From the NCBI GenBank assembly GCA_009774175.1, contig VSNG01000008.1, positions 1-56,487 on the forward strand: a stretch of DNA of 56,487 nt, read 5' to 3'. The stretch is from Lachnospiraceae bacterium (lineage in GTDB: Bacteria > Bacillota > Clostridia > Lachnospirales > Lachnospiraceae). A model generated the notes under the pieces. The model saw nothing but the letters and a program-made list of their open reading frames with translations. It was not told the DNA's origin and did not search any database. Positions 31,551 to 41,570 of this stretch are shown piece after piece. Both the position numbers and the translations under genes were made by a program. The stretch's first letter is position 1. Every line of letters begins with the position of its first letter.

Positions 31551-33019
31551 TCTGATTCCTCACAGCTTGCGGAAGGGTCCCACACCACAAGATATCCCTC
31601 TCTGCGCGCCGCCTCTCCCAATGCCATACTCAGTTTCCGATATCCCGCCTCATCACAGGCAAGCCCCGTCACGTCCGCAATACGAATTTCCCGATTTTCC
31701 AGACGCCCTTTCCCGTAAAGGCTTCTCTCCCGATAGGGGAGCCCTGTAATCTGGCTAAAAACAGGACGCAGCTCCTCCCGCACCTGCACACAGCGGATAT
31801 CCACCGCCGCACAGTCCTGCAAAAGCGCCGCCCGGTGCGTGCTCCCCCCGGTAAACCGGGCGGGCAGTCCCGAAAAAAGAATGTGTCCCTGCTCGTCATA
31901 GGCTCCCGCAAAAATCTTTCTTCTGCGGTTCAAAAGCCGCCCTCCCACAAGCCCCACATCCTGTCTGACACGCAGTATGTCCGGGTCATAGGCAATATGA
32001 TAAAAGCCAAGATGCAGGCTGTGCGTAACCTGGGCCGAAAAGCCTCTCCTTTCACAGAAATCCGCAAGGGCTCTCTTTCCCGCCTCGTATGCGTAGGATT
32101 TGCTGGCTGTATTTAAAGCCGTGGAATCCCTATGGGACCGCCAGTGATAGAGCACCTTCGGTATATGGACAATCCGCCCTGCACAGGGAAGCCTTGTCCC
32201 GCTTGGCCAAATACTGTCCACCACCCGCAGCACCAGATCATAGTCCTGCGCGCCATCGTATTCTCCCCGCAGCATAAGCCGCTTCATGAGCCCTGCTTCC
32301 ACCGCCATAAAGTGGCAGATATAGTTATTTGATAATATTAAATCCAGATTAAATTCCTGCTTAACATGCGGATTTTCAAAGGTTTTCGACGCATCGTCAT
32401 ACTTATCCTCATCGGAGTACACAAGCGCCGGAGCGCACCCGTTTTGTCTTCCCCGGCGCACCGCCTCCGCCATTTCATATAAAGCATCAGGTGTTATGAA
32501 ATCATCATGATCCAGAAGCGCAATGTAATCTCCCTTGGCCAGCGCAATGCCCGCATTGGTGTTTTCGGCAATGCCCCTGTTTTCGGAAAGCCTACTGTAG
32601 CGAATCCGCATGTCGCCCGTTTCATGTATGATCCTGTTCACCGTATTCTCCACCCCGGAGCCCGCGCTGGCATCCGCTATCACCAGCTCCCAGCGGGGAT
32701 AGCTCTGGGCCTGCACGGAGGAAATCATTTCCCGCAGATAGGTTTCCCCGGTCTCATAAGCAGGCGTGACAATACTGAACAGGCAGGCCCCTTCCCCCGT
32801 CTTCTTTCTCTGCGCTTCCAGCGCCTCTTCCCCCGGCGGCTGATAGCGGTAAGGCGCTGCGCTGCGCTCCTCCTGCATCCGTTCCGCCGCCGCATAAAAA
32901 GTGCCGGAAAGCCCGTTCTTTTTTAAATAATTTACTGTTTTTCTTACATTGTCGAGTCTCAGTATCCGATTACCCACCGCCAGGTCTCCTGTCCTTTTCC
33001 CGTTTTCTTCCCTGCGCAT
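31538..33019 (-). CDS. Family 2 glycosyltransferase, single domain with long C-terminal extension
   Basis: The 493-residue protein has an N-terminal extension of about 80 residues, then a GT2 domain (about 80-330): FSIVTPAYETGETYLREM, LVIADASAGSG, YIALLDHDDFITPDALYEM, LVYSDEDKYDDASKTF, SNNYICHFMAVEAGL and YDGAQDYDLVLRVVD, with VLYHWRSHRDST after it. This whole domain is closely similar to the first domain of the protein encoded at 34946-36985, so the two arose by duplication. The last 160 residues are a separate beta/alpha part of unknown role. The hairpin at 33024-33059 lies immediately upstream. Confidence 0.85.
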   Translation of the reverse strand: MRREENGKRTGDLAVGNRILRLDNVRKTVNYLKKNGLSGTFYAAAERMQEERSAAPYRYQPPGEEALEAQRKKTGEGACLFSIVTPAYETGETYLREMISSVQAQSYPRWELVIADASAGSGVENTVNRIIHETGDMRIRYSRLSENRGIAENTNAGIALAKGDYIALLDHDDFITPDALYEMAEAVRRGRQNGCAPALVYSDEDKYDDASKTFENPHVKQEFNLDLILSNNYICHFMAVEAGLMKRLMLRGEYDGAQDYDLVLRVVDSIWPSGTRLPCAGRIVHIPKVLYHWRSHRDSTALNTASKSYAYEAGKRALADFCERRGFSAQVTHSLHLGFYHIAYDPDILRVRQDVGLVGGRLLNRRRKIFAGAYDEQGHILFSGLPARFTGGSTHRAALLQDCAAVDIRCVQVREELRPVFSQITGLPYRERSLYGKGRLENREIRIADVTGLACDEAGYRKLSMALGEAARREGYLVVWDPSASCEESEWKR

Positions 33020-33023
33020 AAGT

Positions 33024-33059
33024 CAGGCCGCTCCGCACTTGTCATGCCGGAGCGGCCTG
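33024..33059 (-). terminator. 12-bp hairpin between the phosphohexomutase and GT genes
   Basis: CAGGCCGCTCCG (33024-33035) pairs perfectly with CGGAGCGGCCTG (33048-33059). It follows the mutase stop by 43 bases in the direction of transcription. There is no U-run after it, so it may act as a partial terminator, an mRNA-stability hairpin, or both. Confidence 0.45.
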
Positions 33060-33102
33060 GTTTCTGTTACAATCCTGCCACGACGACTGCTTTCTCTGCC
33101 GC

Positions 33103-34824
33103 CTAGATATTCTTCTTTACTTCCTCGGTCAGGCTGTCAAGCTTCGCCTGCGCGTCTTCCAAACTTGTGCCCTTCACGCCCATATAGAACTTGATCTTGG
33201 GCTCCGTGCCGGAAGGTCTTGCACAGCACCAGGAATCGTTGGTCAGGTCAAAATAAAGAACATTGGACTGCGGAAGCCCGGTCTCGCCCGCTTCGCCGGT
33301 CTCCAGATTCAGAGTCTTTCCCGTGTCGTAGTCCCTGAACTCCTTCACCTTCAGCTCGCCGAAGCTCCTGGGCGGATTCTGGCGCAGCTTGTTCATCAGC
33401 TCCTCGATCTCCTTTGCGCCCTCAACGCCCTTTTTGGTAATGGCATACTGGCTTTCTTTATAGTAACCGTATTTCTCATAGAGATTAATCATCTGATCCC
33501 ATACGGTTCTGCCCTTCTTCTTGCACCATGCCGCCATCTCGCACAGGCACATAACCGCCACAATGGCGTCCTTATCTCTGGCATGAGTGCCGGCAAGACA
33601 GCCATAGCTCTCCTCCAGACCAAACACGTAGTTGTTGGAGCCGCTCTGCTCAAAGAGCTTAATCTGCTCGCCGATAAACTTAAATCCTGTGAGAACCTCG
33701 ATAAACCTGACTTTATAGTCTTCCGCAATGGCCCGCGCCATATTGGTGGTAACGATGGTTGTCACAAGAGCCGGATTTTCGGGCATTTTACCGGTCGCCG
33801 TCCGCTCCCTTAAAATGTATTCCGCAATCAGCATACCGGACATATTGCCTGTAAACGGCACATACTCGCCGGATTTGGTATCCAGTGCATAAATGCCCAG
33901 TCTGTCCGCGTCAGGATCGGTGGCAAGCACGATGTCTGCATTCTTCTCCTTCGCCAGCTTAAGCGCCAGCGTAAAGGCCTTGGGATCCTCGGGATTCGGA
34001 TATTCCAGTGTGGTAAAGTCGGGGTCGGGCATCTCCTGCTCCGGCACCACATATACGTTCTTAAAGCCAAGCTCAGACAAAATCCGCCTCACAGGCACGT
34101 TACCCGTGCCGTTAAAGGGCGAGTAAACGATCTTCATATCCTCCGCCATCTCTTTGATCACGTCGGGATGAATGATCTGCTTTTTCAGCTCCTCCATATA
34201 CCTGTCGTCGATTTCCTTACCGATGACTTCATAAAGGCCGGCCTTCTTCGCCTCCTCCTTATCCATGGTCTTCACGGTGTGATAATCTGTTACGTTATTC
34301 ACCTCCGTGATGATTTCCTTATCCTTGGGCGCCGTCACCTGCGCGCCGTCCTCCCAGTAGCATTTATAGCCGTTATATTCCGGCGGATTGTGGCTGGCCG
34401 TGATCACGATACCCGAAATACAGCCCAGCGTGCGCAGCGCAAAGGATAATTCCGGCGTAGGGCGAAGAGCATCGAACACATAAGCCTTAATACCGTTCGC
34501 CGCAAGGCACAGAGCCGCCTCATCCGCAAACTCCGGCGACATCCTTCTGGAATCATAGGCGATGGCAACGCCTTTCTTCTCGCCGCCCTGCTTCTTTATG
34601 TAATTGGCAAGGCCCTGCGTGGCCTTACGGACCGTATAAATATTCATGCGGTTAGTACCCGCGCCGATCACGCCGCGAAGTCCCCCCGTGCCAAACGCCA
34701 AGTCCTTATAGAAGCGGTCTTCAATTTCTTTCTCGTCGTTTCTGATCGCCAGAAGCTCCTGTTTGGTTCCATCGTCAAAATAGGAATCCTCCAGCCAAAA
34801 CTCAAACTGCTCTTTGTAACCCAT
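33103..34824 (-). CDS. Phosphoglucomutase/phosphomannomutase (alpha-D-phosphohexomutase)
   Basis: The 573-residue cytosolic enzyme would interconvert glucose 6-phosphate and glucose 1-phosphate, feeding RfbA and UDP-glucose synthesis. Motifs: GTGGLRGVIGAGTNRMN near the N-terminus, the phosphoserine loop ITASHNPPEYNGYK, metal loop ATDPDADRLGIY, sugar loop FGLEESYGCLAG, and phosphate loop ARPSGTEPKIKFYMGVKG. Length fits the long PgcA-type Firmicutes enzymes. The ATG at 34824 is seven bases from AAGGAGGG; a TTG two codons earlier is less likely. It has its own strong promoter inside the polysaccharide locus. Confidence 0.94.
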   Translation of the reverse strand: MGYKEQFEFWLEDSYFDDGTKQELLAIRNDEKEIEDRFYKDLAFGTGGLRGVIGAGTNRMNIYTVRKATQGLANYIKKQGGEKKGVAIAYDSRRMSPEFADEAALCLAANGIKAYVFDALRPTPELSFALRTLGCISGIVITASHNPPEYNGYKCYWEDGAQVTAPKDKEIITEVNNVTDYHTVKTMDKEEAKKAGLYEVIGKEIDDRYMEELKKQIIHPDVIKEMAEDMKIVYSPFNGTGNVPVRRILSELGFKNVYVVPEQEMPDPDFTTLEYPNPEDPKAFTLALKLAKEKNADIVLATDPDADRLGIYALDTKSGEYVPFTGNMSGMLIAEYILRERTATGKMPENPALVTTIVTTNMARAIAEDYKVRFIEVLTGFKFIGEQIKLFEQSGSNNYVFGLEESYGCLAGTHARDKDAIVAVMCLCEMAAWCKKKGRTVWDQMINLYEKYGYYKESQYAITKKGVEGAKEIEELMNKLRQNPPRSFGELKVKEFRDYDTGKTLNLETGEAGETGLPQSNVLYFDLTNDSWCCARPSGTEPKIKFYMGVKGTSLEDAQAKLDSLTEEVKKNI

Positions 34825-34910
34825 TGTCAAACCCTCCTTGTATGTTAATTATATTATAACATCCGTCATTAATATACAGTTCCCGCCTTTTGTTCCTGTC
34901 TCTTAAAAAG

Positions 34911-34939
34911 ATTATAGTAAAAGCGGATGCTTCGGTCAA
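34911..34939 (-). promoter_or_regulatory. Strong promoter of the phosphohexomutase gene
   Basis: On the minus strand, TTGACC (34934-34939), exactly 17 bases and TATAAT (34911-34916) lie just after the stop of the upstream glycosyltransferase gene. The predicted leader is about 80 bases. It lets the mutase and the following genes be expressed apart from the export genes. Confidence 0.78.
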
Positions 34940-34945
34940 GGCATT

Positions 34946-36985
34946 TCACGATTCTGCCTTCCCCTCGGAAATTTTCAGTGCAAAGTCGCTGCGCTCCAGC
35001 GAAAAATTGGGATTATAGTAGGGATCGCCCTGCTCCAGAAGCTCTTTCCACCGTTCCCGAAACAACGCCGATTCCTTTTCGTATCGCTCCGCGTTTTTTC
35101 CCTCCAGATCCGTCCCGCGGGAAGCGGACTCGTAGTGGTAAAGCTCCGCAAATGGCGTGAATACATTCACTCGCCCCGACTTCCATGCGCGGATGCAAAG
35201 ATCCACGTCGTTCAAAGCCACGGCAAAGGTCTCGTCCAGCCCGCCCAGCTCTTCATACAGAGACTTTCTCATCATCAGGCAGGCGCCCGTCACCGCCATC
35301 ACATTCTGCGCATAGCAGAGCCTCCCCATATAACCGAGATTCTGGCTGCTGACGCGGTAATGGCTGTGTCCCGCCGTCCCGTGTGCGCCAAGTCCCAGCA
35401 CCACGCCCGCGTGCTGTATGGTTCTGTCTTCATAGTAGAGCTTTGCGCCCACTGCGCCCACATCGCTTCGCTGGGCATACATCAGAAGCTCCTCGATCCA
35501 GTCCGGCGTGATCACCCCAGTGTCGTTGTTAAGCAGAAGCACATATTCGCCCGCCGCCTGCGACACACCCAGATTGTTGATCCGGGAATAATTAAATTCC
35601 CCTTCATAAGTAATCACACGGATCAGCGAATTTTCCTGTATTTTCCTGTAATAATCAAAAATTTCCCCACCGGCGCTGTTATTTTCCACCACGATGATCT
35701 CATAGTTATCATAGGTGCTCCGCTCCACAATGGAAGAAATACAGCGCGACAAGTCCTCCAGATGGTCTTTATTGGGAATTATCACGGACACCTTCGGCTT
35801 TCCCAGAATCTCATATTTGATCTGAAATATGGTCTCAAAAGCCTTGGTTGAGGTAATTTCGAAATTCTTAAATCCCTGCGCGGTAAGATGGGCCGCCACC
35901 GCCCCTCTGGCCGCCTCAATGGCATAGGTCTTCGCGTTAATGTCGGAAGCCACGCTTCCCGCATGGGATCTCCAGTAATAGAGGAGCTTTGGCACATGCA
36001 CCACGCACTTTGCCCGGGAAGTAAGGCGCAGGATCATATCATGATCCTGACTGCCGTCGAACTCCGAACGGAACAGCTGCGTACCGTCCAGCAGCCTTCT
36101 GGCAAAGGCGCTGAAATGACAGATATAATTGTTGGCCCGCAGATTATCCGGCGCATAATCCGGCTTAAAGTGCAGGGTAATCATGTCGTCTATGGTGGCG
36201 TTTCCCTTAAACGTCGCTTCGTCGCAGTAAATGTAATCCGCACCCTTCTCACAGATCGCCTTCATATACTCGTAGAGGACGCTTGGATGCAGCACGTCGT
36301 CATGGTCAAAAAGCGCGATATAATTGCCGGAAGCCATCGACAGGCAGGCGTTGGTGTTTCCCGATATGCCTTCGTTTTTCGGCAGCTTCTTATAGAGAAT
36401 GCGGCAGTAAAGGCTGCTTCTGGGGCGAAGATACTGCTTGTCCCTGTCCATGTATTCCCGGCAGATCTGTTCCACGTAAGCGTGCTCCTCGTCCGACCCG
36501 TCGGCCAGACACAGCTCCCAGCCCTCATAAGTCTGGTCGATCACAGACTCAATCGCCTGCCGCAAAAACTTTTCAGGCGTATTGTAAAGCGGCATGAGGA
36601 TACTGAATTTTACTTCCCTGTCAAATTTGTAAAGCCGCTGTCTGGCTGCCTCCTCGATCTGCGGAAAGCTGGCGGTACCATGCTGCGCCTTGGCCTGCCG
36701 CTCGATCATTTTTGCGCCCACCTTGCGCGCAATTCCCTTAAGGCTGCCATAACAGCCCAGCCGCTCCTTCATACGCGTCAGTTTGTGATAAAGCGTGCGC
36801 AGCGGCTTCGAAGCACGCCAAGGCATGCTTTTCCTGATTTTGTCAAGCTTCCTCTGGGTGGCCTCTCTGGTTTTTTCCGCCTCCGCCAGCTTGTGTCTCA
36901 ATGCGCGGCCGCGACGCTTTTCCCTCTGATAGGCTTCCTTATAAAAACGAAGCGCCTCTTCCTCCGTCAAGTTTCCTCGTTCCAT
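34946..36985 (-). CDS. Two-domain GT2 glycosyltransferase, 679 aa
   Basis: An N-terminal coiled coil (about 5-65) is followed by GT2 domain 1 (about 115-370: FSILMPLYNTPEKF, LCLADGSDEE, YIALFDHDDVLHPSVLYEY, YIYCDEATFKG, SNYICHF-like NNYICHFSAF, FDGSQDHDMILRL). GT2 domain 2 follows (about 400-620: KVSVIIPNKDHLEDL, IIVVENNSAGG, YVLLLNNDTGVITPDWIEEL, VTGACLMMRKSLYEELG, LNDVDLCIRAWKSG). Both domains keep acidic metal sites, so one protein may add two sugars, as in bifunctional polysaccharide polymerases. The start MERGNLTEEE (36985) is preferred over the longer frame to 37084, which overlaps the previous gene and is rich in Arg without conservation signs. Confidence 0.87.
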   Translation of the reverse strand: MERGNLTEEEALRFYKEAYQREKRRGRALRHKLAEAEKTREATQRKLDKIRKSMPWRASKPLRTLYHKLTRMKERLGCYGSLKGIARKVGAKMIERQAKAQHGTASFPQIEEAARQRLYKFDREVKFSILMPLYNTPEKFLRQAIESVIDQTYEGWELCLADGSDEEHAYVEQICREYMDRDKQYLRPRSSLYCRILYKKLPKNEGISGNTNACLSMASGNYIALFDHDDVLHPSVLYEYMKAICEKGADYIYCDEATFKGNATIDDMITLHFKPDYAPDNLRANNYICHFSAFARRLLDGTQLFRSEFDGSQDHDMILRLTSRAKCVVHVPKLLYYWRSHAGSVASDINAKTYAIEAARGAVAAHLTAQGFKNFEITSTKAFETIFQIKYEILGKPKVSVIIPNKDHLEDLSRCISSIVERSTYDNYEIIVVENNSAGGEIFDYYRKIQENSLIRVITYEGEFNYSRINNLGVSQAAGEYVLLLNNDTGVITPDWIEELLMYAQRSDVGAVGAKLYYEDRTIQHAGVVLGLGAHGTAGHSHYRVSSQNLGYMGRLCYAQNVMAVTGACLMMRKSLYEELGGLDETFAVALNDVDLCIRAWKSGRVNVFTPFAELYHYESASRGTDLEGKNAERYEKESALFRERWKELLEQGDPYYNPNFSLERSDFALKISEGKAES

Positions 36986-37016
36986 GCCAAATGAATCCTC
37001 TCTGAAATGATCCTCT

Positions 37017-39401
37017 CTATTCTTCTGCGGCAAAATCCGCCGCTTTCTGCTCCACCGTGATTTTTCGCTCAGACCAATCCACAAAAATCAATTCTGTCTC
37101 GGCCTCGCTTACGGCTTCCCTGACGGCAAGCATCCCTACCCGGTACTCGCCGGGAGCAAGGTCCTTTAGCTGCACCCGCAAAACAAATCCGGCCAGTCCG
37201 ACGTTTTTCTCCTCCGGCAGAATCTCTTCCACATCCGTCCGATGCCAGTCTGCCGGAACGGCCAGATAACCCGCGCCGTCCGGCCGCTGTAAAATAATTT
37301 CCCGCCGAAAAGCCGCGTTGTCCGCCTCTGGCAGATAACTCCATCCCATGATCCAGACGATGTCCGGCTCTTCTCTGTGTATTTTATGCTGCATCTCGGC
37401 CCGGTCCACCGTCAGCCGGAGCCTTCCCCGCCCCGCTCTCCGCAGGCGCTTTTTCAAAACCGACCTGGCCGCATGCCGCACTTCCTGCGTGCAGAGACAA
37501 TCTTCATGGGGAAACTTATAATTACACACGTAATTTGACGCATTGTCAATCAAATCCTTATGGTAAAACGGGTCTTTTCCCGCAAACGCCGGGTGGCGTC
37601 CGTAAAGCGCCTCTTTCTCCGAAAGCAGCCTCTCCCATTTTTCTCCGCTCTGCTCGTCAAGCCCGCGGCTTAAGGATTCATGATGACAGAGGATCACGTC
37701 GTTTCGCTGTACATTGACATAGCCCGCCTCCAAAAGCCGGAAACAGAAATCCACATCGTTGTAAGCCACCGGCAGGGCTTCGTCCATTCCGCCCAGCGCC
37801 TCGTACTTTTTTCTTGCCACCATCAGGCAGGCGCCCGTCACCGCCGCCACATTGTAAGTAACGCGGTTCCTGCCAAAATAATAGTCCTCCTCGTCGGGAA
37901 ACGTAACAAGCTTGTGGGAGGGACCGATTTTCAGATTGGTAACGCCTGCATGCTGAATATTTTCCGTACCCGCATACCAGAGCTTTGCGCCCACCGCGCC
38001 CACGTGGGGCTGCAGGGCCTGTCCCGCCATACGGCCAAGCCAGCTCTCCTCGATAATTTCCATATCGTCGTTCATCAGAAGGATCAGATCGCCCCTAGCC
38101 TGCTTCTCCCCAAGATTGCACATTTTGGAGAAATTAAATTCCATGGGCTCATAGATATAGGTAAAGTCGTAGATTTTACGCAAAGCCTCCGTCTTCTCAC
38201 GGTTCTCTTCACTGCTTCCGTTATCCACCACAATCCACTCATAGTAGCGGTACTGAGTTTTTTCCTTAAAGGAACGCAGGCAGGTTTCCAGCACCTGCGG
38301 ATGATCCTTTGAAAGAATGATCACAGAAACCACACGATGGGGTGCAATCGCCGTATTTTCACTGCCGGAACGGGTACAGCGCTCCCTGCCGGAAACGGAA
38401 GTGTCATAAAGCAGATGGTAAATATCAGGATCGGCCCCCTGGGCAAGCTTTCCCTGAATGCCCCGCCGCATGAGCGTATCCTCTTTCAGCGTCACATATT
38501 TTGCGCCGGCGCCCATAAGAAGCTTTCCTTCCGCCAGATCACGGCGAAGCTCCCCGGCCGTCCTGTCGGTCTTATTATGATAAAGAATCTCATCCAGATG
38601 GCCCACGGCCGCCTGTCTCTTTTTTAAATCCCCTCCTGTCAGCTCGGTTATCTTTTCCTCCAGCCGCAGGCACAGCTCATAAAAGCCCAAATCCGGGTCC
38701 TTCATGCTCACCATTCGATAGGTCATGCTGTCAAAGGCATCCACCCTGACCGCCAGAAAATGTCCCCAGTACTGGAACGCCAGCAGCGTATCCGGCGAAT
38801 AGTCCGGTTTAAACCAGGGTTCCATCCTTTCCGTCAGGTCTTCCCGGTAAAAGTCCTCATCCGCATAGGCCAGAAGACACTCCCTGTTTTTCTCAAAAAA
38901 CGCCTTTACCGCCGAGAAAACATGGGGCGCCAGCAGTCCCTCTCCGTAAGTCAGGATACGGACGTCCGTATCAGGCACCGCAATTTCCCGGAACCCATGA
39001 ACCAAAACGGGCTCCGTTCTATTAGTAGCAGGTGCTATGTTATTTTCCGTGCCGCCCTTTTCACAAAATGCAATCCACTGCCGATAGGGGTTTGACTGCT
39101 CCGCCAGCGCCTTTTCATAGGCAAGCCTCTTTTCAGGCGCCGCTTCCACCCGGGACAGATTTACATCCGGCCGGGGGCCGCCCCTCATCCGGCCTGCCAT
39201 TTTCCTTGCGGGAGCGGTTGCTTTTGACGCGATTCGATAAAGCGGATTGGCGCAGATACGGTTCAGTTTATCCGAAAGATCCGCCTGCCGCCTCTCCGCA
39301 TCCGCTATGCGTCCGGCCATCTGCGTATTCTTTTTCCGCTCCTCCTCGTAGGCCGCCATATAATACGCCGCCCAGTCGTGATGGTTCTTCTGTCTGCTCA
39401 T
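37017..39401 (-). CDS. Large multidomain GT2 glycosyltransferase, 794 aa
   Basis: An N-terminal coiled coil (about 10-60) is followed by a GT-like domain (about 95-330) that looks degenerate: it keeps LLAYADEDFYRED and WFKPDYSPDTLL but lacks the usual nucleotide motif. A clear GT2 domain follows (about 345-600: VVSVIILSKDHPQVLETCL, WIVVDNGSSEENREK, LILLMNDDMEIIEESWL, VTGACLMVARKKYEALGG, YNDVDFCFRLLEAG). The C-terminus (about 655-790) is beta-rich, possibly glycan-binding. The ATG overlaps the methyltransferase stop by one base (TGATG), implying translational coupling. Domain 2 and its surroundings are homologous to the second half of the 679-residue neighbour. Confidence 0.86.
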   Translation of the reverse strand: MSRQKNHHDWAAYYMAAYEEERKKNTQMAGRIADAERRQADLSDKLNRICANPLYRIASKATAPARKMAGRMRGGPRPDVNLSRVEAAPEKRLAYEKALAEQSNPYRQWIAFCEKGGTENNIAPATNRTEPVLVHGFREIAVPDTDVRILTYGEGLLAPHVFSAVKAFFEKNRECLLAYADEDFYREDLTERMEPWFKPDYSPDTLLAFQYWGHFLAVRVDAFDSMTYRMVSMKDPDLGFYELCLRLEEKITELTGGDLKKRQAAVGHLDEILYHNKTDRTAGELRRDLAEGKLLMGAGAKYVTLKEDTLMRRGIQGKLAQGADPDIYHLLYDTSVSGRERCTRSGSENTAIAPHRVVSVIILSKDHPQVLETCLRSFKEKTQYRYYEWIVVDNGSSEENREKTEALRKIYDFTYIYEPMEFNFSKMCNLGEKQARGDLILLMNDDMEIIEESWLGRMAGQALQPHVGAVGAKLWYAGTENIQHAGVTNLKIGPSHKLVTFPDEEDYYFGRNRVTYNVAAVTGACLMVARKKYEALGGMDEALPVAYNDVDFCFRLLEAGYVNVQRNDVILCHHESLSRGLDEQSGEKWERLLSEKEALYGRHPAFAGKDPFYHKDLIDNASNYVCNYKFPHEDCLCTQEVRHAARSVLKKRLRRAGRGRLRLTVDRAEMQHKIHREEPDIVWIMGWSYLPEADNAAFRREIILQRPDGAGYLAVPADWHRTDVEEILPEEKNVGLAGFVLRVQLKDLAPGEYRVGMLAVREAVSEAETELIFVDWSERKITVEQKAADFAAEE

Positions 39402-41545
39402 CAGCTAAACAATCCCCTTTTCTGCAAATGTTTCACGCTTTCCAATGACATTCTCGTTATCTCCATGACCGCCTCCAGATGATTTTCCTCCCCGGCAGGC
39501 AGTCCCCAGAGAGACAACGTAATATTGGGATCTTCCGTAGGGAAGGCATACATCTCCTCACCAATCCGAAAACCGTTCATCTGTAACTGCTTTCCCTTTA
39601 AGGAGATCCCCTCACCGTTCCAGCTGATTCTTTTCACATGAATTATGCAGGCATGGCTGCCGGGATCAATCCGAACGGCGCTGCGCCCGCCGGGAATCCG
39701 AACGGAAAGCTCCACCTGTCCGTCGTCGCCGCGTCGAATCTGTTCCCCGTCCTCTTCCGGAAAGAAGGACTGCTCTTCCAGAAATCCCCTGCCGGTATCT
39801 TCGTAGATCTGTATGCGGTCGTCCGCCGCCTTATTTCTTAATCCCTCGCAAAAATCCGTCAGCGTATACACCGGCTGGCCGATGGCCTCCCTGATCTCCG
39901 CCATGGAAAGTCTTTTTCCCGTCACATACTTCTGAAATTTCATCTCTTCCCTGCGGTACTGCTCCGCCTCCGCAGGCCCGATTCCCAACTTATCAAATAT
40001 CAAATCAGGATTTAGCGCGTTCCTTTTTTCGTCTTCAAGAAGATAACAGTAGATCGCGCGGAAGGCAATCTGCTTCGTATCAACAGCCTTATCAAAGGTC
40101 CATTCACAATCAATCAGACCCCATTTTTCTCCACTTAGATAACTGTCGATATTTAAATTTTCGCTTTTTCCCGTTTTTTCATTACGCTCGTTACCGCCTT
40201 GTGAAATCAGGATATTTGCAAAAATAAGGTCGTAATCCGCGACCGCCTTCTCCTCTCCCCAGGATATCCTTTTCAGGTACTCGTCAAAAAGTCTGTGGAA
40301 GCCGTCAAGGTCATTTTCCAAAAGCCTCTCGTCAAGAATTTCCTCCAGCGTCCTGCCTTCCAAATATTTAATCGTGATATAAGGTATTCCGTCCGCCGTT
40401 TTGTCCAGCCGACTTTCATTGACCGCTATCCGGCTTCCCTCATAACGCTCCGTCAGCTTTTCATAAGCCCGTGCAGTGGCTTCGATATGGTTCTGCGCCT
40501 CTTTGCATAACGGGTGCTTTTCCAAGATTTTACCCGATCCCGTCCCTTTTTGCAGTGTTTTGATCTGAAATTCCTCTTTTCTGTCATTGGAATATTTTAC
40601 ATATTCCTCCGGCAGGGAAGGCCCCAGAAGCAGCATATAGGAATTGGAAAAGAGAGGGAACTGCCCCTCCTTTAAAATCGTATCGAAAACCCGCTTTTCA
40701 TCAAACAGCTGTATACGGTCCCGGTCAAAATTACGCATGTTATTCGATAATTCTCCCCGTTTGGGCAGCCTTTTGTCCGAGTAAAGGGTCGTCATAAACT
40801 TATAGTCCGGGTAGGGATAATACATCTGCGTCTCCTTAAAGCCGCAGCGTTTTGCAATAGAAAGCAGCCCCTCTCTGGTAAAGGTGCGGACCACGCCCCC
40901 CTCCGGATAATCTTCTATCCCGGAGAAATAGCTGCCCAGATGGTCTTCTCTGCACCCTGCCCAATACTTTAATCCAAATTTATTCTCAATGGCGATAGCA
41001 ATATGGCCGCCGGATTTCAGATGCTTTTTAATGATCCGCAGGAAATCCTCATAGGGCGTCTTTGATCCGATATAAGCCTGCGCATACTCAAAAACGCCGA
41101 TCAGACAGATGTAATCATAGTCTTTGGGCAGATCAGGCTCCACATCCTGAAAATTGCCCACATGGATTGTTACGTTTTCCGCTTCCATATGACGGTAGGC
41201 ATTTATCATGCTTCGCTTTCTGGAAAGCTCCACGCACGTCACTTCCCCGGCTCTCCTTGAGAGAGCCCCCGTAATCGCGCCGCATCCCGATCCCACTTCC
41301 AGTACCTTCATGGAAGAATGGATGGGAAGCCACTCCACAATATTTTCTCGCTGGCAGGACAGATGATATAATATTTCCCAGCTCTTTCTCTCCTCTATGA
41401 TACGGGGATATTCCACCGAAGAATAGTTTTTCGCTATATCTAAAAGCTCGTCCTCCACGTCCCCGTCACAGTACAGATCTTCACCCGGATAATGGGTTAA
41501 ATCCAGTTTTATCTTTCCAATTTCTTCTATTTTACGTTCCGACAT
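39401..41545 (-). CDS. SAM-dependent methyltransferase fused to a kinase-like domain (WbdD-like)
   Basis: The 714-residue soluble protein starts with a class I methyltransferase (about 55-220: MKVLEVGSGCGAITGALSR, VTCVELSRKRSMIN, GNFQDVEPDL, YDYICLIGVFEYAQ). A middle part (about 220-330) follows, then a kinase-like domain (about 340-540): IKTLQKG, YITIKYLEGRTLEEIL, a loop DYDLIFANILI with the catalytic Asn, and GLIDCEWTFD with the metal Asp in place of DFG. The C-terminal 150 residues are beta-rich. The order methyltransferase then kinase is that of WbdD, which caps the E. coli O9a chain with methyl phosphate and sets its length. The adjacent ATPase has a Wzt-type sensor domain, as in O9a. 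Specificity is inference. Confidence 0.75.
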   Translation of the reverse strand: MSERKIEEIGKIKLDLTHYPGEDLYCDGDVEDELLDIAKNYSSVEYPRIIEERKSWEILYHLSCQRENIVEWLPIHSSMKVLEVGSGCGAITGALSRRAGEVTCVELSRKRSMINAYRHMEAENVTIHVGNFQDVEPDLPKDYDYICLIGVFEYAQAYIGSKTPYEDFLRIIKKHLKSGGHIAIAIENKFGLKYWAGCREDHLGSYFSGIEDYPEGGVVRTFTREGLLSIAKRCGFKETQMYYPYPDYKFMTTLYSDKRLPKRGELSNNMRNFDRDRIQLFDEKRVFDTILKEGQFPLFSNSYMLLLGPSLPEEYVKYSNDRKEEFQIKTLQKGTGSGKILEKHPLCKEAQNHIEATARAYEKLTERYEGSRIAVNESRLDKTADGIPYITIKYLEGRTLEEILDERLLENDLDGFHRLFDEYLKRISWGEEKAVADYDLIFANILISQGGNERNEKTGKSENLNIDSYLSGEKWGLIDCEWTFDKAVDTKQIAFRAIYCYLLEDEKRNALNPDLIFDKLGIGPAEAEQYRREEMKFQKYVTGKRLSMAEIREAIGQPVYTLTDFCEGLRNKAADDRIQIYEDTGRGFLEEQSFFPEEDGEQIRRGDDGQVELSVRIPGGRSAVRIDPGSHACIIHVKRISWNGEGISLKGKQLQMNGFRIGEEMYAFPTEDPNITLSLWGLPAGEENHLEAVMEITRMSLESVKHLQKRGLFS

Positions 41546-41570
41546 TTTCCCGTCCCTTCAATAACAGCCA

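Noticed and set aside
35888..36994. A 368-codon plus-strand frame opposite the two-domain glycosyltransferase
   Set aside because: Antisense shadow without start signals; the minus-strand frame carries clear GT2 motifs.
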